Positions 15,412 through 24,324 are shown, counted from the stretch's first letter. The stretch: DNA of 32,267 bases from an uncultured Gammaproteobacteria bacterium (GCA_913063495.1 CAJXXT010000042.1:1-32267); one strand, 5' to 3'. The notes: generated by a model from the letters alone, not told the origin. Numbers and translations are program-made.

Positions 15412-16250
15412 TGTTTCATCAGATAAAAACATTCTTTCTTTCATTATTAGGTGCAAAGACCCCGTGGGATCCTACCCAATGGGATGCGTCGTGGTCTAGA
15501 TTTTTGGCTGATAAAGTCGCATTTTACCGATCACTTAATGATGAAGGTAAAGTATTGTTCCATCAGCGCGTCATGTTGTTTTTAGAAACTACAACGGTTG
15601 AGGCAGGGCAGTTTGATGTAACTGACGGTGATCGGTTGTTGGTTGCGGCAAGCGCAATTATTCCTGTTTGGGGGTTTCCTAAGTGGCATTATTTTAATTT
15701 AAAAACGGTGTGCCTACTGCCGGCAGCGTTCAATGATCGTTTTGAGTGTGGACAGTTAGATTCTCACATTACAGGGATGGTTGGCACTGGGCCTATGAAT
15801 GGAAAAATGGTTCTGTGTAAACCGTCACTATACCGAGGGTTTGAGAATACAAAGGATAAACAGAATGTCGGTATCCATGAATTTGTGCATTTGGTGGATA
15901 TGATGGATGGGGAGTGTGATGGTTATCCTGAGCGCTTAAAAGAATACGCATTTTCGATACCGTGGTTTGAATTGGTTGGCGCCAAAATCACTGCGATCCA
16001 ACAAGGAAAAACCAACATCAACCGATATGGTGCGACAAATAGAGCGGAATTTTTTGCGGTTGCATCGGAATACTTTTTTGAGAGACCGGGGATGTTACAG
16101 CGAAAACACCCGGAGGTATTTGAGTCGCTGTCACAGTTTTATCAGCAAGACGTGCTTAATATTTCGAATGACATTAAGCCGAAAAAGAAGGGGCCGTGTC
16201 CTTGCGGAAGTAAGAAGCGTTATAAACATTGTTGCATGCCGAAGGATTGA
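15411..16250 (+). CDS. mtfA: MtfA-like zinc peptidase with C-terminal SEC-C motif
   Basis: 279-residue cytosolic zinc-dependent peptidase of the MtfA family (PF06167). E. coli MtfA sequesters the Mlc repressor and so affects ptsG expression. The gluzincin motif HEFVH (H156-E157-x2-H160) is followed by DMMDGE. The family segment NRAEFFAVASEYFFERP supplies the third zinc ligand Glu. The N-terminal part has the usual FHQRVMLFLE and PVWGFPKWHYF elements. The last 17 residues form a SEC-C zinc knuckle (CPCGSKKRYKHCC; C263, C265, C274, C275), found on some MtfA relatives but absent from the E. coli protein. Start and stop overlap with tesA by one base. The SEC-C tail may mediate protein or ribosome contact. 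Confidence 0.9.
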   Translation: MFHQIKTFFLSLLGAKTPWDPTQWDASWSRFLADKVAFYRSLNDEGKVLFHQRVMLFLETTTVEAGQFDVTDGDRLLVAASAIIPVWGFPKWHYFNLKTVCLLPAAFNDRFECGQLDSHITGMVGTGPMNGKMVLCKPSLYRGFENTKDKQNVGIHEFVHLVDMMDGECDGYPERLKEYAFSIPWFELVGAKITAIQQGKTNINRYGATNRAEFFAVASEYFFERPGMLQRKHPEVFESLSQFYQQDVLNISNDIKPKKKGPCPCGSKKRYKHCCMPKD

Positions 16251-16302
16251 TTGTTTTCTTATGCGCTTTCTTGAGCATTTGTATCGGCACATAATCTGTC
16301 GT

Positions 16303-16348
16303 CACCCATAAAAAATGGCCAGTGTTAACTGACCATTTTTTATGGGTG
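16303..16348. terminator. Bidirectional terminator between convergent genes
   Basis: A 16-bp perfect outer stem CACCCATAAAAAATGG (16303-16318) / CCATTTTTTATGGGTG (16333-16348), one C/A mismatch, then an inner stem CAGT/ACTG with loop GTTA. The A6/T6 tracts inside the stem act as the U-tract for the shorter inner hairpin in either direction. It serves the mtfA end and the end of the minus-strand lipoprotein gene. Confidence 0.85.
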
Positions 16349-16378
16349 CTAGTACTATACTCTCAATGCACTTTAGCG

Positions 16379-17674
16379 TTAGAAGTAGGATACCTTGACG
16401 GTATCGTCATTTACAGCACCACATATTTTGCTGACAGTTGCTATGTTCTTGTTGATATACGCAACATCTAGGCTTTCGCAGTGGCCTTCAGTCTCTGATG
16501 TTATGCCGATGCATAAAAATCCACATTGGGCGTACACCTCAGTTCTGGTAGGCTCTACTCGATGGGTAGCGCGGTTTCCTAAAGCTGAGATAGTGTCGTG
16601 CTGTATCATTCGTGTTACGCGCACAGGTGTGGCTGTGCTTCCACCAATAAGTAGCCCAGCTAATTCACCTCTCCACCCTTGGTAGCTCACTGTTGTGTCG
16701 CCATTGCTTCTATGATCAATACCGACGTATTTAATGACGTTCATTTTGTCTTCTGATTGGAATAGCCATTGTCTCGCACCATTGACAGTTATTTTGTCAT
16801 AGGTTGCAAGATCGGTCTTCATATTGAATACGTTGTAGCTAGCTTTGTCTCCCCAGATAACAATATTGCCACTAAGGTCTGTGCTTTGCCCCTTGAGAGA
16901 TGAAATATCTGGATTGTCATAGGTCCACTCAACGATTCCGTTTGCGTCGACCCGCTGTATATCTGCTCCGCTGGATACCAGAAGCACAGGGTGATCTAGA
17001 GACAATGCTATTAGGGATTTTCCTGATGGGAGGGCGAAGCGTCCTAATTCTACAAATGCATCAGACAACGTAATAATCTGATCAGTAGATGTTTGAATTG
17101 CGATGTTCCCGCCGGGTTCAGTGGTGACTGAGCTAAAGCGGGTCACACCGTCGATGGAAAAACTTGAAGATTCGTTGCCAAGTTCATCAATAATTACAAT
17201 GATGCCTTTTGTATCGTTACTATCCGTCTGTATTGCACCGTAAAGTGCAATCATTCCTTGGTAACTGTAGGTTCCAGCAATATCGAAAGTTTCCGCATCT
17301 TGAAGTGAGCTAATGGATGCCCCTTGCCAGAATGTTTCTGCCGCTGTATCTACATACGAAATCGTGTCTGGTGTGCTGCCGCTTGTAAAGAAATTTCCGT
17401 TAGGCAGCGCAATAAAACCTTTGCTTTGGTCTAGGGTGACTTGCAGTGAGGTAGTGTGGGTATTCGCACCATTAGTGTCAAAGTGCTCAATGGTGAGATC
17501 GCCTTCTAGCTCATGTGCATAAAGTATCATGTCGCTATCGTTAGCGAAGGTGTGATTAAACGCATCTGGATCAGAAAGGAATTCAACCATCCATTTTGGT
17601 TTTTGAGTAAGGCAGCCGGTCAGTAGAAAGGCGAGGACAAGTACTATGGTGCTTCGGTAAATGCTTGTTTTCAT
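16379..17674 (-). CDS. Large uncharacterised lipoprotein, probably beta-propeller
   Basis: 431-residue protein with a clean lipoprotein signal (IVLVLAFLLTGC, C21, followed by Leu, so outer-membrane sorting is likely). The mature part shows recurring short beta-hairpins ending in hydrophobic triplets (FIALPNGNFFTSGSTPDTIS, NIAIQTSTDQIITLSDAF, GNIVIWGDKASYNVF). This is suggestive of a propeller, but I find no diagnostic family motif. Four cysteines lie near the C-terminus (CGFLC, HCES, KICG), which could form two disulfides in the periplasm. A terminator separates it from the BPI-like gene upstream, so the two are probably transcribed separately despite their shared strand. Function unknown. 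Confidence 0.65.
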   Translation of the reverse strand: MKTSIYRSTIVLVLAFLLTGCLTQKPKWMVEFLSDPDAFNHTFANDSDMILYAHELEGDLTIEHFDTNGANTHTTSLQVTLDQSKGFIALPNGNFFTSGSTPDTISYVDTAAETFWQGASISSLQDAETFDIAGTYSYQGMIALYGAIQTDSNDTKGIIVIIDELGNESSSFSIDGVTRFSSVTTEPGGNIAIQTSTDQIITLSDAFVELGRFALPSGKSLIALSLDHPVLLVSSGADIQRVDANGIVEWTYDNPDISSLKGQSTDLSGNIVIWGDKASYNVFNMKTDLATYDKITVNGARQWLFQSEDKMNVIKYVGIDHRSNGDTTVSYQGWRGELAGLLIGGSTATPVRVTRMIQHDTISALGNRATHRVEPTRTEVYAQCGFLCIGITSETEGHCESLDVAYINKNIATVSKICGAVNDDTVKVSYF

Positions 17675-17815
17675 TGAATAGATATCCGATTGCAGAACGT
17701 TGGTACCCGATACTAAACCATATTATGAAATCCGTCACAACGTGAAGCGTTAATAAATGTTAACAACACCCCTCGGGTGATGGGCTAGGTAAGGGCTTAA
17801 TTGGTGGCATCAACC

Positions 17816-17854
17816 AAAAAAAGGCCCTATTGAATAATCAATAGGGCCTTTTTT
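17816..17854 (-). terminator. Terminator after the BPI-like lipoprotein gene
   Basis: Stem AAGGCCCTATTGA (17821-17833) / TCAATAGGGCCTT (17838-17850), loop ATAA, extended by a run of As on the 5' side and Ts on the 3' side. On the minus strand it lies about 20 bases past the stop and ends in seven Ts. The symmetry would let it work on either strand. Confidence 0.9.
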
Positions 17855-17872
17855 GTCAGATGGTTAGCTCAG

Positions 17873-20182
17873 TTATTGAACAGCTGTATTGAACGATACT
17901 GAAGGGCAGTCTTGCTCTTGCTTTAAGATAACGGTTCGCGAGCACACCTGAACTGTGTGTGATCCGCCTAGTAATCGGCTTAGGTTCAAGCTTGTTCTAG
18001 GCTTCCAGACTGACCAAGCGCCACCGTCAACTCGAAAGCGATACTCTAGTGTGTCAGTTCCAGGGTTGACGCCAGAAATTCCAATAGTTACTTCGCCATT
18101 ATTTACGCTTAACTCTGTGCTACTTGTTGTCGCAGTGGAGCTAGCCGTTGCGCGAGAGGCCGTGTTTGAAAAGGCGAGGATTGTACTAGGAGCTGGAGCT
18201 GCATCGGTGGTGGTTAGTTTTACCAGGCTGCCTGCTAATGCAAGGTTGTTGTTGCCACTACCAGTGATCCAAAAATCCTCAGGGTGAATGCTATAGCCAG
18301 CAATTCTAGGAAGAGGTATGGATTTTAGCTTTTCTGCAACCTTTGGCATAATAACCGGCATAAAGTAGTCCAGAACTTTGTTCATGAAGGCGGGCGTTAG
18401 CTGAATTAGCCCAGAATTACTTGATGCGAGCACTTCGATGTTAGGGAGTTGTTCGATACCAATTTGAAGGAAGCCGTCATCTGTGGCACCAAGCTCAAAT
18501 GGGACATCTAAGCTAAATGTGATGCTGAAGATGTTTTTGTAATCTTCCCAACCTATGCGTTTTAGGTCGAACTCAAGTGTCACATCGTGCCATCCAAGTG
18601 ATCCCTTTGCTGATTCAGTATCCATTAGGGCGATAAATGGTGCACTTGCAGGTAGGATGCTCATCCCAATCACGTCGGCTGTTTGGATATCATCTTCATC
18701 TGACTGAATAACCGATACACCCTCAGGGTTGGTGCCAGGGGTATTGTCTGGACGAATCTGCATTGTTGTAATGCCAGCTTCATGGGCCGCAAACAGTGCC
18801 TGGTTAATCATGTTTGATGATATAGCTGCACCGATGTCAAACGCTTCGCCGTCTGGGGTTGTGTTACCAATGGAAGGAGTTTCCCCTGCAGTATACAGAG
18901 ATCCTAGTGTTGGCGTTGCATCAGCAGATGGTGTTGGCGCGGTTACAGTAGCGCCTAGATCGATGGTTAAGCCCTTATCGAAGGTATCAAGGTACGTAGG
19001 TAGCGCTTGGATGTGAAGCGTTTCATTTTCGGCGGTGGTGATATCAAGGTTAATAGGGATTTCACCGATAAAGTCAGACGCGATCGGTAAAATTATGCCT
19101 TCTAACATATCGGCGAAGAAGGGTAATAGAAAGTTTGATACGCCACCAATAATGTGACCAATAATCGTCTCAATACCCAGAATATTAGGGATGTGGTCAA
19201 AATCGATTTTGAAGCCATCAAGATAAATATCAGTATTTTCCATACCAAGGTCTAGATCTTTATTAACAATGTCCATTACGATTTGAGAGTCAAATTGGAC
19301 GTTGTCAATAGATATGGTTCCGCCCATGCTGAGCGGTATAAATAGTGCGTTCCCAGTTACTTCTACACCAATAGAGAAATTCGAGATATCAACGTCAGTT
19401 TCTAGGCGTTCATTCTCAAGCACATCTAAAACAATGCTTGGTTCATCGAAAGCGAAATTCTTCAGTGATAAATCAGCAGAAAACAAACCAAAAATATTAA
19501 AGCCAATAAGTGGGTTCAGGCTTTCAGTTGCTGCATCAAAATCGATACTACCAAGGGCTGCTGCGAGCGCATCACCTAGGAATGCGATGCCGCCTTGGTT
19601 TAGTCGAGCAGACATACCAGGGACGAATTGTTGATCTTTCCTGGCGTACTGAGTGTTGGATTGATGTGCGAAACCATCGATAGCAATGAAGGTGTTAAAT
19701 GGTTGATCAGTAAATGGTGTTGAGAAGTTATTGTCTTCATCCAGTGTAATGGATGCACCGTCAAGGGATAGGGACTCGACACCCCCAACATCTGCCAGAT
19801 AGCCAGAGATTATTCCGGTATCTCTACTAGCGTTCAGTATGTGAACGACAGGGCCTTCGGTATCGTAGTAAAAGATAACTTGTGATGATGCGCCGCCAGC
19901 GGAGGCTTTAAATACATTTTTTCCAGAGAATATATGATCTTCTAAGGTTGTATTTGATGCCGTAGCGCCAGATTCTGTTGTAGCAAACAGCGTCGTAACA
20001 TCGGCAGTATTGAGTTGTAAGACTAAATCGCTAGGGATGCCTTTGGTAAATGAGACTTGAAATGTATCGGGTTGTGCGTCATCAACGAAATTCTTAGTTG
20101 GCAAGTCAATGCGAACCTCTGAACATGCCGAGACAAGAAAAATGCAAAGCAAAAGTGATATTCGAGCCAATGTCGACTGCAT
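17873..20182 (-). CDS. BPI/LBP-like (tandem TULIP) lipoprotein, probable lipid binder
   Basis: 769-residue lipoprotein (IFLVSAC, C20, then Ser: outer membrane). AAGGGA lies upstream of the ATG. Domains, rough: 25-110 beta-rich; 110-180 Ig-like (GPVVHILNASRDTGIISGYL); about 190-395 a region alternating long amphipathic strands with a hydrophobic helix (HIIGGVSNFLLPFFADMLEG) and ending PINLDITTAE, like the first half of BPI; about 445-655 a second unit opening SSNMINQALFAAHEAGITTM and closing with LTPAFMNKVLDYF, IMPKVAEKLKSIPLPRIAGY. These two segments recall the start and end of the BPI C-terminal barrel ('N.....Y..AG' and 'P..NEKL..G.PLP'). The tail (about 685-769) is an Ig/Fn3-like domain (YRFRVDGGAWSVW). 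Lipid binding is inference from fold resemblance. Confidence 0.6.
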   Translation of the reverse strand: MQSTLARISLLLCIFLVSACSEVRIDLPTKNFVDDAQPDTFQVSFTKGIPSDLVLQLNTADVTTLFATTESGATASNTTLEDHIFSGKNVFKASAGGASSQVIFYYDTEGPVVHILNASRDTGIISGYLADVGGVESLSLDGASITLDEDNNFSTPFTDQPFNTFIAIDGFAHQSNTQYARKDQQFVPGMSARLNQGGIAFLGDALAAALGSIDFDAATESLNPLIGFNIFGLFSADLSLKNFAFDEPSIVLDVLENERLETDVDISNFSIGVEVTGNALFIPLSMGGTISIDNVQFDSQIVMDIVNKDLDLGMENTDIYLDGFKIDFDHIPNILGIETIIGHIIGGVSNFLLPFFADMLEGIILPIASDFIGEIPINLDITTAENETLHIQALPTYLDTFDKGLTIDLGATVTAPTPSADATPTLGSLYTAGETPSIGNTTPDGEAFDIGAAISSNMINQALFAAHEAGITTMQIRPDNTPGTNPEGVSVIQSDEDDIQTADVIGMSILPASAPFIALMDTESAKGSLGWHDVTLEFDLKRIGWEDYKNIFSITFSLDVPFELGATDDGFLQIGIEQLPNIEVLASSNSGLIQLTPAFMNKVLDYFMPVIMPKVAEKLKSIPLPRIAGYSIHPEDFWITGSGNNNLALAGSLVKLTTTDAAPAPSTILAFSNTASRATASSTATTSSTELSVNNGEVTIGISGVNPGTDTLEYRFRVDGGAWSVWKPRTSLNLSRLLGGSHTVQVCSRTVILKQEQDCPSVSFNTAVQ

Positions 20183-20555
20183 AAAAATTTCCCTTTTATT
20201 GTTGTTGGTATTCTGGTTGTTAGTATGGCGCTGAAACTAATTGAAGTGCCAAATTGGCAATCTTGCGGATTTAAACACATTTGATAATTTGATAAAAGGT
20301 TGGTGCAGTGTTCCCTAATGACATTATCAGATTACTGTAACTGCTCTGTTACTAGGTGTGAGCGAAACATACAGGATGGGTGATAAATGACCTCTTATGG
20401 CGGGTTAATAGGTGATTTTTGTAAGAAGTCGCTGAGAGCACCTTTTTGTGATGTTTTGTTACTTTTACGGGTGTTGTGGGTTGTGTGATCTTGCAAAATC
20501 GCGATTTGGGCACCATCATGAAAAGAGGTCTAGTGATCGACTTAGGGGGATAGTA
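20183..20555. other. Divergent intergenic region with a 13-bp palindrome
   Basis: 373 bases between the minus-strand lipoprotein gene and the cyclic-nucleotide-binding gene, so it should hold both promoters. TGCCAA-A-TTGGCA (20247-20259) is a perfect palindrome about 65 bases upstream of the lipoprotein start and is a candidate operator. TTTGATAA occurs twice nearby (from about 20279). The frame of the plus-strand gene stays open back to an ATG at 20448, but no good ribosome-binding site supports that earlier start. Confidence 0.45.
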
Positions 20556-21080
20556 GTGAATACAGACAAGCGAATTACCTTGTTACAGGGGATTCCAATA
20601 TTTGGAGGCATCAGTGCAGAGGTTATCCATGTATTGCTTAAGCAGTCAGTATCTAAAAGTGTACAAAAAGGAGCGTTTGTTTTTCGTGAAGGAGACCATT
20701 CATCTTCTATGTATGTTATTGAGACTGGTGAGGTCGCAATTATAAAGCGCAATGAAGATCATCGGTATTTGTTACGAAGGATGCATGCAGGGGACTGTAT
20801 TGGGGAGATGGCGTTATTTGATTTTATGCCAAGAAGTGCGTCAGCTTATGCGCTTGAAGATACTCAAATGATTACCATAACCTCTGCGGATTTAATGGAG
20901 ATATATCAACTTAATATTGAGCAGTTCGCTTTACTTCAAATGAATATGGGAAGGGAAGTCACCCGCCGTTTGCGTGTGGCGGATGAACGATGTTTTCGAC
21001 ATCGGGTAGAGGCTGAAATTGTCGACGGTACAATAGAGTTTTTTGACATTGACCTCGAAGGTGAAGATGCAAAAAAATAG
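20556..21080 (+). CDS. Stand-alone cyclic-nucleotide-binding domain protein
   Basis: 174 residues from GTG 20556, chosen because AGGGGGA (20544-20550) lies 5 bases upstream and the protein then begins MNTDKRITLLQGIPIFGGIS, the usual CNB entry helix. An ATG at 20448 would add 36 residues of unlikely, Cys-rich sequence. The domain spans about residues 8-130. FREGDHSSSMYVIETGEVAI forms the beta-roll and GEMALFDFMPRSASAYA the phosphate-binding cassette, with the expected Glu and Arg. There is no C-terminal helix-turn-helix as in CRP/FNR; it ends in a short helix (REVTRRLRVADE) and an acidic tail. It is probably a cNMP-responsive regulatory subunit with an unknown partner. Its stop abuts the ppnN stop with no gap. 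Confidence 0.82.
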   Translation: MNTDKRITLLQGIPIFGGISAEVIHVLLKQSVSKSVQKGAFVFREGDHSSSMYVIETGEVAIIKRNEDHRYLLRRMHAGDCIGEMALFDFMPRSASAYALEDTQMITITSADLMEIYQLNIEQFALLQMNMGREVTRRLRVADERCFRHRVEAEIVDGTIEFFDIDLEGEDAKK

Positions 21081-22484
21081 CTATTTCATTACTTCATAAC
21101 ATGGATTGTATTTTTCGCTGCCGATCTTCATTCTTCCTTGCTTCACGAACGTTGAAAGTAATTTATCAAGAGGGGCAAGGATGTTTGGGTCGCCATGTAT
21201 CTTGTAAGGCCCGTATTGCTTAATGGCGTTAAGCCCTTGTTCTTTTACATTTCCTGCAACAATACCGGAAAACGCTTTTCGTAACCCTGCGGCTAATTTA
21301 TGAGGGGGAAGGCCTGGTGATAGGTCAAGTTTGGACATGTTTTCGTGAGTCGGTTCAAACGGTGTTTGAAGGTCTAGATCAAGGTGTAACATCCAGTTAA
21401 AGTAAAAGGCGTCTTTATGATGTTTTCTGTAAGTGAAAACGGCCTCTGCTCCACGGGTTAAACTTCTTGCGACCTGTTCTGGGTCATCAGAGATAATTGT
21501 GTATTTTGATTGGGCTTCTGGGCCAAGAGTAAGCCCTATGAATTCATTAATTTGCTTAAAGTAATCTTCGCTATCTTTTGAGCAGGCGAAAATCAAAGGA
21601 AATGGAATTTCAATGTTTTTCGGGTGTAGCAATATACCTAAAATATAGAGAATTTCTTCCGCTGTTCCTGCGCCACCAGGGAAAACAATGATTCCATGGC
21701 CTGTTCTAACAAAAGCTTCCAAGCGCTTTTCTATATCCGGAAGAATGACTAATTCGTTAACAATAGGGTTAGGTGATTCAGCAGCAATAATACCGGGTTC
21801 AGTAATGCCAATATATCGCCCCTCCCGGTTATGTTGTTTGGCATGCCCAATGGTCGCACCTTTCATTGGCCCTTTCATCGCCCCCGGTCCGCAACCAGTG
21901 ATAATATCTATCTCCCGCAGCCCAAGCTGATAACCGACTTCTTTGGTGAACTGATATTCGTCCCGTCCGATAGAGTGACCGCCCCAGCACACAACAATAG
22001 GCGTTTGACTGCTTTTTTTTAGAAGGTTTGCGTTACGTAATATATGGAAAACCACATTGGTTATTCCCTCGCTTGAATGCAATGAAAAACGACGTGATTG
22101 CATAATTTCGTTGGAGACATATAACACGTCTCTTAAAACAGAAAATAGCTGTTTTCGAATACCCCGAATCATCCGCCCATCGACAAAAGCCAGCGGTGGC
22201 GCGTTGGCAAGTAAAAGTCTTATTCCGCGGGATTGGCGAATGAACTTAATCTCAAAATCAGCGTAGATAGTAAGAACTTCACTCGTATCATCAATTGTGC
22301 TGCCAGTGTTCATGACCGCGAGAGCACATTGTCGAAAAAGAGTGTAGGAATCAGAACCTGTTAACGCGACGAGTTGATCAACCTCTGTGGCGGAAAGTAC
22401 TTCCATAGTGGATTCGGGCGAAACGGTAATCCATTGAGAAGGGGGTTTGTTTGTATGAGGGGGTGAATTTTTTATGGTAGTCAT
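21081..22484 (-). CDS. ppnN: Nucleotide 5'-monophosphate nucleosidase PpnN (LOG family)
   Basis: Hydrolyses purine and pyrimidine nucleoside monophosphates to base plus ribose-5-phosphate. The E. coli enzyme (YgdH, 454 residues) is activated by (p)ppGpp. I chose the ATG at 22484 (467 residues), with AAGGAG 5 bases upstream; an ATG at 22514 would add ten residues. The N-terminal DUF4478-type region (about 25-150) precedes the Rossmann LOG core, which contains VVCWGGHSIGRDEY, TGCGPGAMKGPMKGA and the signature PGGAGTAEE (G270-G271). The C-terminal DUF3412-like segment includes YFNWMLHLDLDLQTPFEPTH and GPYKIHGD. It is convergent with the cyclic-nucleotide-binding gene and divergent from pgm. Confidence 0.93.
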   Translation of the reverse strand: MTTIKNSPPHTNKPPSQWITVSPESTMEVLSATEVDQLVALTGSDSYTLFRQCALAVMNTGSTIDDTSEVLTIYADFEIKFIRQSRGIRLLLANAPPLAFVDGRMIRGIRKQLFSVLRDVLYVSNEIMQSRRFSLHSSEGITNVVFHILRNANLLKKSSQTPIVVCWGGHSIGRDEYQFTKEVGYQLGLREIDIITGCGPGAMKGPMKGATIGHAKQHNREGRYIGITEPGIIAAESPNPIVNELVILPDIEKRLEAFVRTGHGIIVFPGGAGTAEEILYILGILLHPKNIEIPFPLIFACSKDSEDYFKQINEFIGLTLGPEAQSKYTIISDDPEQVARSLTRGAEAVFTYRKHHKDAFYFNWMLHLDLDLQTPFEPTHENMSKLDLSPGLPPHKLAAGLRKAFSGIVAGNVKEQGLNAIKQYGPYKIHGDPNILAPLDKLLSTFVKQGRMKIGSEKYNPCYEVMK

Positions 22485-22692
22485 AGAACTCCTTTTGCCA
22501 ATTTTTTTCGACACTTGCTTAGGATTACCATTAGACTACCAAGTGCTTTACGGTTTGCCTATAAAATAACCGAATAGCGGTAGGCTAAGCGCGGGATTAA
22601 GGTTAGTAATGTCGTGACTTAGTCCCCAATGAAATATAGCATACAGCACCTTATTCCATTACGTTATGACTGTCTCTGAAGGTGAAGAAAGT

Positions 22693-24324
22693 ATGGTAAG
22701 TATTGTCAAAACTCAGCCTTTTATGGATCAAAAGCCTGGTACGTCAGGTCTTCGTAAAAAAGTGACCCATATTCAGCAACAAAACTACTTAGAGAACTTT
22801 GTGCAGGCGATGTTTGATCAGTTATCTGAATCTGAAAAGACGTTGTTAATTATCGGTGGAGACGGGCGTTTTTATAACGATAAAGCCATTCAGCGTATTG
22901 TGAAAATAGCCGCAGCCAACGACATCAAACGGGTTATTATTGGGCAAAACGGTATTTTGTCGACACCCGCAGTGTCAAATCTAATCCGTAAAAACTCTGC
23001 CGGTGGAGGGGTAATACTTTCGGCGAGTCATAACCCTGGCGGGCCAAATGGTGACTTTGGTATTAAGTTTAACAATGCTAATGGGAGTCCAGCGCCCGAA
23101 GCTTTTACCGAGGCCTTGTATCTAGCCACTCAAAATCTACATGAATACCGGCTAGTGGAGGGTGAGGATGTTGACCTCTCTACAATAGGAACGTCAGACC
23201 TTAATGGTATGGAAATTGACGTAATAGATGCTGTGATTGATTACAATGTGTTGATGCAGCAGTCATTTGATTTTGATTGGATGAAAACAGAATTTGCTGA
23301 GAAGCGTCTGTCACTAGTATTTGACGCTATGCATGCGGTGACAGGGCCTTATGCCAAATCTGTGTTTGGCGATAGCTTGGGGGCTGGGTTTGGTAATATT
23401 ATAAACTCTACTCCGTTAGAAGATTTTGGTGGTGAGCACCCAGACCCAAACCTTGTTCATGCCAAAGCGTTGATTGCAGCAATGTCGATTGATGGAGCGC
23501 CGTTACTTGGAGCTGCATCCGATGGTGATGGTGACCGGAACCTTGTGCTGGGTAAAGACACCTTTATCAGTCCAAGCGATAGCCTTGCAGTGATTGCAGA
23601 GTACGCAGATCTTATACCTCAGTTCTCAAAGGGCTTACAGGGGGTTGCCCGTTCAATGCCTACAAGCACAGCGCTAGATCGAGTTGCTGCGGCTAGGGGG
23701 CTTGATTGTTATGAAACACCTACTGGCTGGAAGTTTTTTGGTAACTTACTCGACGCAGGCAAGATCAGCCTTTGTGGTGAGGAAAGCTTTGGTACTGGTG
23801 GTGATCATATTCGAGAAAAAGATGGAATATGGACAGTTCTGTGTTGGTTAACCATCTGCGGTATACGTCAACAAACACCTGCGCAGATTCTAATGAATTT
23901 GTGGGAAACCTATGGTCGCAGTTATTACTGCCGGTATGATTATGAAAACATACCTCAGCAACAGGCTGATCAGGTAATGGGAGGGTTGCTTGATAAGCTG
24001 TCTCAGTTAGTGGGAGAAGCTTTTTCAGGTTACACAGTGGAGAATGCTGATAGTTTCGCTTATCAGGATTCCATTGATGGTTCGTTAACAAAAAACCAAG
24101 GTGTTCGGGTTTTCCTCAAAGGCGGGCATCGTATTATTTACCGTCTTTCTGGTACAGGAACGGATAATGCGACCATCAGAGTATATTTAGAGAAGATTGA
24201 AAATAATGCATCAAAATTAGATGATGATGTATTTTTTACGCTAAAGGTATTAGGTAGCGTTGCAGATGAAATTGCTTCGATCAATGTGATAACAGGCCTA
24301 AGTGAACCCAGTGTGATGACCTAA
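22693..24324 (+). CDS. pgm: Phosphoglucomutase, alpha-D-glucose-specific
   Basis: Interconverts glucose-1-phosphate and glucose-6-phosphate, feeding nucleotide-sugar and glycogen synthesis. The preferred start is ATG 22693 (MVSIVKTQPFMDQKPGTSGL, 543 residues), which matches family N-termini and is preceded by GAAGAAAG; an in-frame ATG at 22666 has no clear ribosome-binding site. Key residues: phosphoserine loop SASHNPGGPNGDFGIKFN (S112), metal loop DGDGDRN (D277, D279, D281), substrate loop CGEESFGTGGDHIREKDG, and phosphate-binding RLSGTGTDNATIR at the C-terminus. The length and GTSGLRKKV motif mark the eukaryote-like PGM1/PgmA subfamily. It is divergent from ppnN across about 200 bases. Confidence 0.95.
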   Translation: MVSIVKTQPFMDQKPGTSGLRKKVTHIQQQNYLENFVQAMFDQLSESEKTLLIIGGDGRFYNDKAIQRIVKIAAANDIKRVIIGQNGILSTPAVSNLIRKNSAGGGVILSASHNPGGPNGDFGIKFNNANGSPAPEAFTEALYLATQNLHEYRLVEGEDVDLSTIGTSDLNGMEIDVIDAVIDYNVLMQQSFDFDWMKTEFAEKRLSLVFDAMHAVTGPYAKSVFGDSLGAGFGNIINSTPLEDFGGEHPDPNLVHAKALIAAMSIDGAPLLGAASDGDGDRNLVLGKDTFISPSDSLAVIAEYADLIPQFSKGLQGVARSMPTSTALDRVAAARGLDCYETPTGWKFFGNLLDAGKISLCGEESFGTGGDHIREKDGIWTVLCWLTICGIRQQTPAQILMNLWETYGRSYYCRYDYENIPQQQADQVMGGLLDKLSQLVGEAFSGYTVENADSFAYQDSIDGSLTKNQGVRVFLKGGHRIIYRLSGTGTDNATIRVYLEKIENNASKLDDDVFFTLKVLGSVADEIASINVITGLSEPSVMT

